Assembly (NCBI RefSeq): GCF_000330725.2
Contig: NZ_AMZY02000017.1
Span: forward strand, 1-64,000
Reading direction: 5' to 3'
DNA: 64,000 nt
From: Mariniradius saccharolyticus AK6
GTDB taxonomy: Bacteria > Bacteroidota > Bacteroidia > Cytophagales > Cyclobacteriaceae
Numbering within the stretch: the first letter of the stretch is position 1; each line of letters opens with the position of its first letter. Below, piece after piece: positions 60,213 to 64,000 of the stretch. The notes beneath the pieces were generated by a model, which did no database searches, was not told where the DNA came from, and saw nothing but the letters and a program-made list of their open reading frames with translations. Made by a program: the position numbers and the translations under genes.

Positions 60213-63200
60213 TTAGCTCTTTATCAGTTTTTGGGTGAATCGATAATTTCCCGCCGTCATGCTGACGACATATAGGCCCGATCTAAGGGAATTTCCTTCA
60301 GCAGACCATTGGATTTCATGTGTTCCCGTTGGGTAGGTTTTGGCCGGAAATGAAGCAGCTACCTTTCCCATCAGGTCATAGATATTGATTTCGACCAAGG
60401 TCGTTTCAGGTACAAAAAACTTAATCGACGCCTCATTCCTGAATGGATTCGGATAGGGTGCAAACAGCTTTGGCAAATCCGGAAGGTACTCTTGGGATTC
60501 CCCTTGTATCGCCTTGCCGATGTAGATCGTAAATGGACGCTGTGGCGCGTCAGGACTTTTTCTTGCAGCCGCATCACCCGTTGCGAACGGTGATTGGAAA
60601 ATCGGGTTCCCGGGCGTCTTGAAGGAATCTGATCCCAAGCGTGTATTTTTCGCTGGCCGTTCGGGACCTTGGAAGGAAAACGCGTAAACCGATTCCTCCT
60701 GCATGTTGACTGCCTTCTGATGGATATGGTCCATCAGCGTGACGGTCTTTTCTGAGGGCCAGCCCAGGGGCAATTCCCAGCTGAGTAGGTAATCTCCTGA
60801 CACTGGTTTTCCATCTTTGGAAGCCGCCAGGTGCAGTGGAATAATGCGATCCTCATCTCCCAATTCTGGCAAATGATTGATCACCAGAGGCATATCAGTC
60901 CGCAGTGAACTGTAGGAGTAAAGGAAAAGCCAGTCATTTCCCAATGATTCCAATTGATATGCGTCATAGGTATCCGGGCCCTCGACTCCACCACGACCAA
61001 AACTGATATAGGAAGCGGCCTGCATGGTTTCACCATTTACTCTTAACCTAATGGCAAAAGGATCTTCTTCTTTTTTCCTGCCAAAAAATTCCTTCGAAAT
61101 GATTGTCTTCGCGTCGTTGTTGGTCAGTTGAAGAACCGGATTGGATCCGTTCGCCTTTACCCAAAACGCCTGGTAAGGTGCGATACGACCATTTTCCAAT
61201 GTTCCCAAAACCCCGTTATGGGTCAGGAAAGCGTTGGTTTCAGGATCCCAAACATAAATCGTGTTGTCGATATTGGTCTTGGTCCAACCTGAAGGAGAAA
61301 AGAAATCGATGAAGGAAGCCGTTGGATTTGCGAGCAGATTAAAACCTTCGTCTGCCAAACTCACCTCCGCATAGTCATTGCCGTTTTGAACGAGTTGGGT
61401 ATTTCTCGGTGTAAATGTGACACCAAAATTAAATTGCCCTGTGTTCAGGTTAGGTTCTGTACCAGTCACATCGGTAGTCAAAGGCAAGAGGTCGGAATAA
61501 TTTCCACCACCCGGCTTTTGTGCTCCATCAAAAACGAAGAGGTAATGCCCGCGCCCGGTTGGAACCACATCCGCAATTTGCGCTGGGCTTCTCCATCCTT
61601 GAAGACTTGTCCCGTTGTCAGTTTCATCAAACCACAGCACATTTGGCTGGAGCGTTGGATTGGTCGAGCCTGGAAACCCTTGGCTTTCCACACTTGAAAG
61701 CAGATCAGCATACGTCGAACCAACCGGCGTTCCCATCATGCGCCAACCACGCGATCCGTTGAATTCCTGCCTTACCTCCAGCGTCGGATTGCTGGCGGAC
61801 AAATTCAAGTATCTGGCGCTGGGTTGCAGTATAATCTTTGCAGAACCCGCAGTCGTGACACTGACGTTGGCTGGAACCTGCATCAGGGCATTGGACGCCA
61901 AGAGCAAAGACGATCCATCCAATAACTCAATTGGACTATCAACCACAAAACCTTCCGTAATTGTGGCTGGGGCGCTGAATGTCTTCAGTCCAGAACCCTG
62001 TACCACCAACTCTCTGAATTCACCGCCCGGTATATTCAGTGGAGTCAAAGAATTGATCACTACGCGACTGCCCGCACTTTGAAGTTGTCCTTCAAGGTTC
62101 CAAGCTTGTGCCTGAAGTGTGAACTGTTGGGTTTGAAAGACCGCATCCGGCCCGAGTGAAAATTCCCCTCCGATCGAGAGGTCGTTTCCCGCTACAGCCG
62201 TGACGGTACCGGTAAGTGCCAAGTCACCGCAAATAGAGGTAGTACCTCCTTGGAAGGTCTTGGTCCCAGAACCACTCAATATGATGTTGCCATAGTTCGC
62301 CCCGCTATTGAGATCTGCGATGCTTTGGTTAGTTCCTGTGTAGGCTACGGTCGCGTCGCATCCCATGGAGTGGGTTTGAAAATTGGCAGGAAAAGTATTG
62401 GTTCCCCCTATTCTCAAGGAGGCACCATCTGCCATCAGGATCTGTCCACCAAAAATCGACCGATTAGCCAAAAATGTACTGATGTCAAAAGTCCCATCGG
62501 AAATGCTCAAATCACCCGTGATACTGGTATTTTGTGCAAGGCTGACGACATTGCTGCCTTCAGCCCCTGAATTGGACACCGTGAGGTTATTCACCGTGAC
62601 GGGCAATCCGTTTCCGACAGTTTGGTTGGTATTACCATTAAAAATATAATTCGCTGCGGTATTGTAAGTTCTTGTTCCCGTGACCCTCACCAAGCCTGTG
62701 GCGCCGGACGTGGTGATCCCTTGAGGGGACCTGATTCCGAGGGTGGCTCCAGCCGAAAGTGTAAAGGTTCCTCCACCCAAGAAGGCTGTATTTGCATCTG
62801 CCGCCTGTACGACTGCCCCTGAGGCAATCGTGTAATTGATCGTATTGGAAACAGTACCGCCGGAAGTGAATGTCTGTGTCTGCAAGCCGTTGCCATTGAA
62901 GGTAATTCTACCCGAACCCGAGCTTGTTTCTGTGATGGTACCCGCGGTGTGGGTGAAATTTCCCGCGACATTGATGTTACCGATTGCAGCGCTGCTGACA
63001 CTCATCAACAAGGTACCGCCCGTCATATTGACGTTTCCAGCTACAGAAAGAGATCGGTTTGAGTTGGTTCCGTTGCCGATGGCATACCTCCCACCGAGCA
63101 TTTCGAAATTGCCCCCAATCGCAATGTTGTTCACTGTTTGGCTGATTTGACCAGTCGTGTTGGCATTGTTCATGATCAGATTACCTGCGATGGACAATGG

Positions 63201-63941
63201 GCCAAAGGACATATTGACCGTTTGGGCAGGAGATTGGAAAATCACGTTTCCAAAATTCTGGTTGGTGGACCCAACAGTCGAAGAGGTGATCGCCGTAAAT
63301 CTCACCGTCGATGTAGCATTCCAAGTTGCCACAGGCAAGGAGCTTCCATTTCGGGCGTGATTGTATTCTGCGCTGGGGCCAAAGCGCATTTTCGCCACAG
63401 TGGTCGAAGAAAACGAGCCGTTGATATTTGTCAACTTGCCATTCACTGAAAACAAGACTCCGGAACTAGCCAAGTTGATGTTTCCTAGGTTACCCAAAAT
63501 CAATTCTCCATTGATTTCCGCGGTGGCACTTGCCGCCAAGGTAATTCGAGATTGGGTTGTTGTGCTTGTTAGCGTTAGGGAAGAGTTCCCATCCACCACC
63601 AAGTCGGTACCAGTACCATTGTTGATAGTAAGTGTTGTACTAGCGGAAGACGAAAGGGTGATTCTGGATCCGTTGGTGATTAAAAGTCCGCGGATTGTCT
63701 GGGAAGGCACGCCTGTTACGGTCAACGTTTGGCCAGATGTGAATTGGAGAATATCAGTAGTCGCTACCGGCGTTCGGGTTGGAGACCAGTTGGTAGCAGT
63801 TGCCCAAGAGCCGTTGTTGGGACCTATCCAGGTGTAAGTAACCTGCGCAATGCTAACAAACGGCAACAACAAAAGCATCCACACCAATACTGCCGTGGCA
63901 GCTGGAAACTTTGGAAGCGATATGTTGAATTGCCTTGTCAT
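60213..63941 (-). CDS. Large T9SS-sorted beta-helix surface protein
   Basis: A 1242-residue exported protein (signal about 1-32, ending VSIAQ). Residues about 40-720 are made of irregular Gly/Thr/Asn-rich repeats such as GNVNMTGGTLLMSVSSAAIG and NINVAGNFTHTAGTITETSS, a pattern of right-handed beta-helix or autotransporter-type adhesins. The region about 730-1140 is less repetitive. The C-terminal 80 residues are a T9SS type A sorting domain: FAPYPNPFRNEASIKFFVPE, ending GNYRFTQKLIKS. It opens the operon with the usher and subunits, 3 bp before the next gene. Surface adhesin is likely. Confidence 0.8.
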   Translation of the reverse strand: MTRQFNISLPKFPAATAVLVWMLLLLPFVSIAQVTYTWIGPNNGSWATATNWSPTRTPVATTDILQFTSGQTLTVTGVPSQTIRGLLITNGSRITLSSSASTTLTINNGTGTDLVVDGNSSLTLTSTTTQSRITLAASATAEINGELILGNLGNINLASSGVLFSVNGKLTNINGSFSSTTVAKMRFGPSAEYNHARNGSSLPVATWNATSTVRFTAITSSTVGSTNQNFGNVIFQSPAQTVNMSFGPLSIAGNLIMNNANTTGQISQTVNNIAIGGNFEMLGGRYAIGNGTNSNRSLSVAGNVNMTGGTLLMSVSSAAIGNINVAGNFTHTAGTITETSSGSGRITFNGNGLQTQTFTSGGTVSNTINYTIASGAVVQAADANTAFLGGGTFTLSAGATLGIRSPQGITTSGATGLVRVTGTRTYNTAANYIFNGNTNQTVGNGLPVTVNNLTVSNSGAEGSNVVSLAQNTSITGDLSISDGTFDISTFLANRSIFGGQILMADGASLRIGGTNTFPANFQTHSMGCDATVAYTGTNQSIADLNSGANYGNIILSGSGTKTFQGGTTSICGDLALTGTVTAVAGNDLSIGGEFSLGPDAVFQTQQFTLQAQAWNLEGQLQSAGSRVVINSLTPLNIPGGEFRELVVQGSGLKTFSAPATITEGFVVDSPIELLDGSSLLLASNALMQVPANVSVTTAGSAKIILQPSARYLNLSASNPTLEVRQEFNGSRGWRMMGTPVGSTYADLLSSVESQGFPGSTNPTLQPNVLWFDETDNGTSLQGWRSPAQIADVVPTGRGHYLFVFDGAQKPGGGNYSDLLPLTTDVTGTEPNLNTGQFNFGVTFTPRNTQLVQNGNDYAEVSLADEGFNLLANPTASFIDFFSPSGWTKTNIDNTIYVWDPETNAFLTHNGVLGTLENGRIAPYQAFWVKANGSNPVLQLTNNDAKTIISKEFFGRKKEEDPFAIRLRVNGETMQAASYISFGRGGVEGPDTYDAYQLESLGNDWLFLYSYSSLRTDMPLVINHLPELGDEDRIIPLHLAASKDGKPVSGDYLLSWELPLGWPSEKTVTLMDHIHQKAVNMQEESVYAFSFQGPERPAKNTRLGSDSFKTPGNPIFQSPFATGDAAARKSPDAPQRPFTIYIGKAIQGESQEYLPDLPKLFAPYPNPFRNEASIKFFVPETTLVEINIYDLMGKVAASFPAKTYPTGTHEIQWSAEGNSLRSGLYVVSMTAGNYRFTQKLIKS

Positions 63942-64000
63942 TTTTTGTTCAAAATATTTTCTTCAGGATTGGGCATAGATATTCCAGGGAAGGGACTCAC

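Overview
The window is bacterial chromosome from a member of the Bacteroidota, most likely order Cytophagales (Cyclobacteriaceae-like; this is inference). The signs are promoters of the TTTG / TAnnTTTG type, several Bacteroidota-centred families (DUF2480, DUF2851, DUF4249 beside a TonB-dependent receptor, DUF4402), and a type IX secretion (T9SS) sorting domain. Most of it is housekeeping sequence. There are no rRNA genes, no intact insertion sequence and no CRISPR array.

Layout. 1-3.7 kb (minus): DUF2480, tsaB, an S41 protease, rnpA and rpmH. 3.8-6.0 kb (plus): M61 peptidase and DoxX protein. 6.1-10.4 kb (minus): a two-subunit M16 peptidase and a standalone copy of its C-terminal domain. 10.7-15.6 kb (minus): an envelope operon of TIG/kelch lipoprotein, TonB-dependent receptor and DUF4249 lipoprotein. 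15.7-19.1 kb (minus): trmN6-like, rnhA, marC, a class V aminotransferase and aroQ. xerD and rluF (plus) follow. 21.1-24.5 kb is an accessory pocket with palindromic repeats, an AAA/DUF4143 ATPase behind three 29-bp-period repeats, and two exported proteins. 24.8-34.6 kb (plus) holds pyrD, ftsK, lolA, pyrF, DUF2851, a NeuD-like acyltransferase, trhO and a nucleoside phosphorylase. 34.6-40.1 kb holds a response regulator, a DNA alkylation repair protein, a DEAD-box helicase and a dihydroorotase. tRNA-His(GTG) is at 40.1 kb. 40.6-45.0 kb is a glycogen/alpha-glucan operon (debranching enzyme, glycosyltransferase, GH57). 45.1-48.1 kb is a small accessory region in which two direct copies of an intergenic repeat bracket a DUF4262 gene, an HNH nuclease remnant and a lipoprotein. 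48.1-51.7 kb (minus) is a MarR-controlled quinone/electrophile-type module (MarR, YceI, ring-cleaving dioxygenase, hydrolase). 52.0-54.1 kb is a Dcp-type M3 peptidase.

The most unusual locus is 54.3-63.9 kb (minus): seven genes that look like a chaperone-usher system in a Bacteroidota genome. It has an 893-aa usher-like outer-membrane protein, a PapD-like chaperone, four small exported beta-rich proteins (at least two DUF4402-like) and a 1242-aa T9SS-sorted surface protein. Three of the small proteins share a C-terminal pattern with Gly and Tyr/Phe twelve residues apart. In two of them Gly lies 14 residues from the end and Tyr is penultimate, which is the known signature of subunits recognised by P-pilus-type chaperones. 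The well-studied Bacteroidota fimbriae are of the unrelated type V (FimA/Mfa1) class, so this is the best candidate for an undescribed system here.

No searches were run; family names come from motif recognition, and starts were moved where a signal peptide or start context argued for it.
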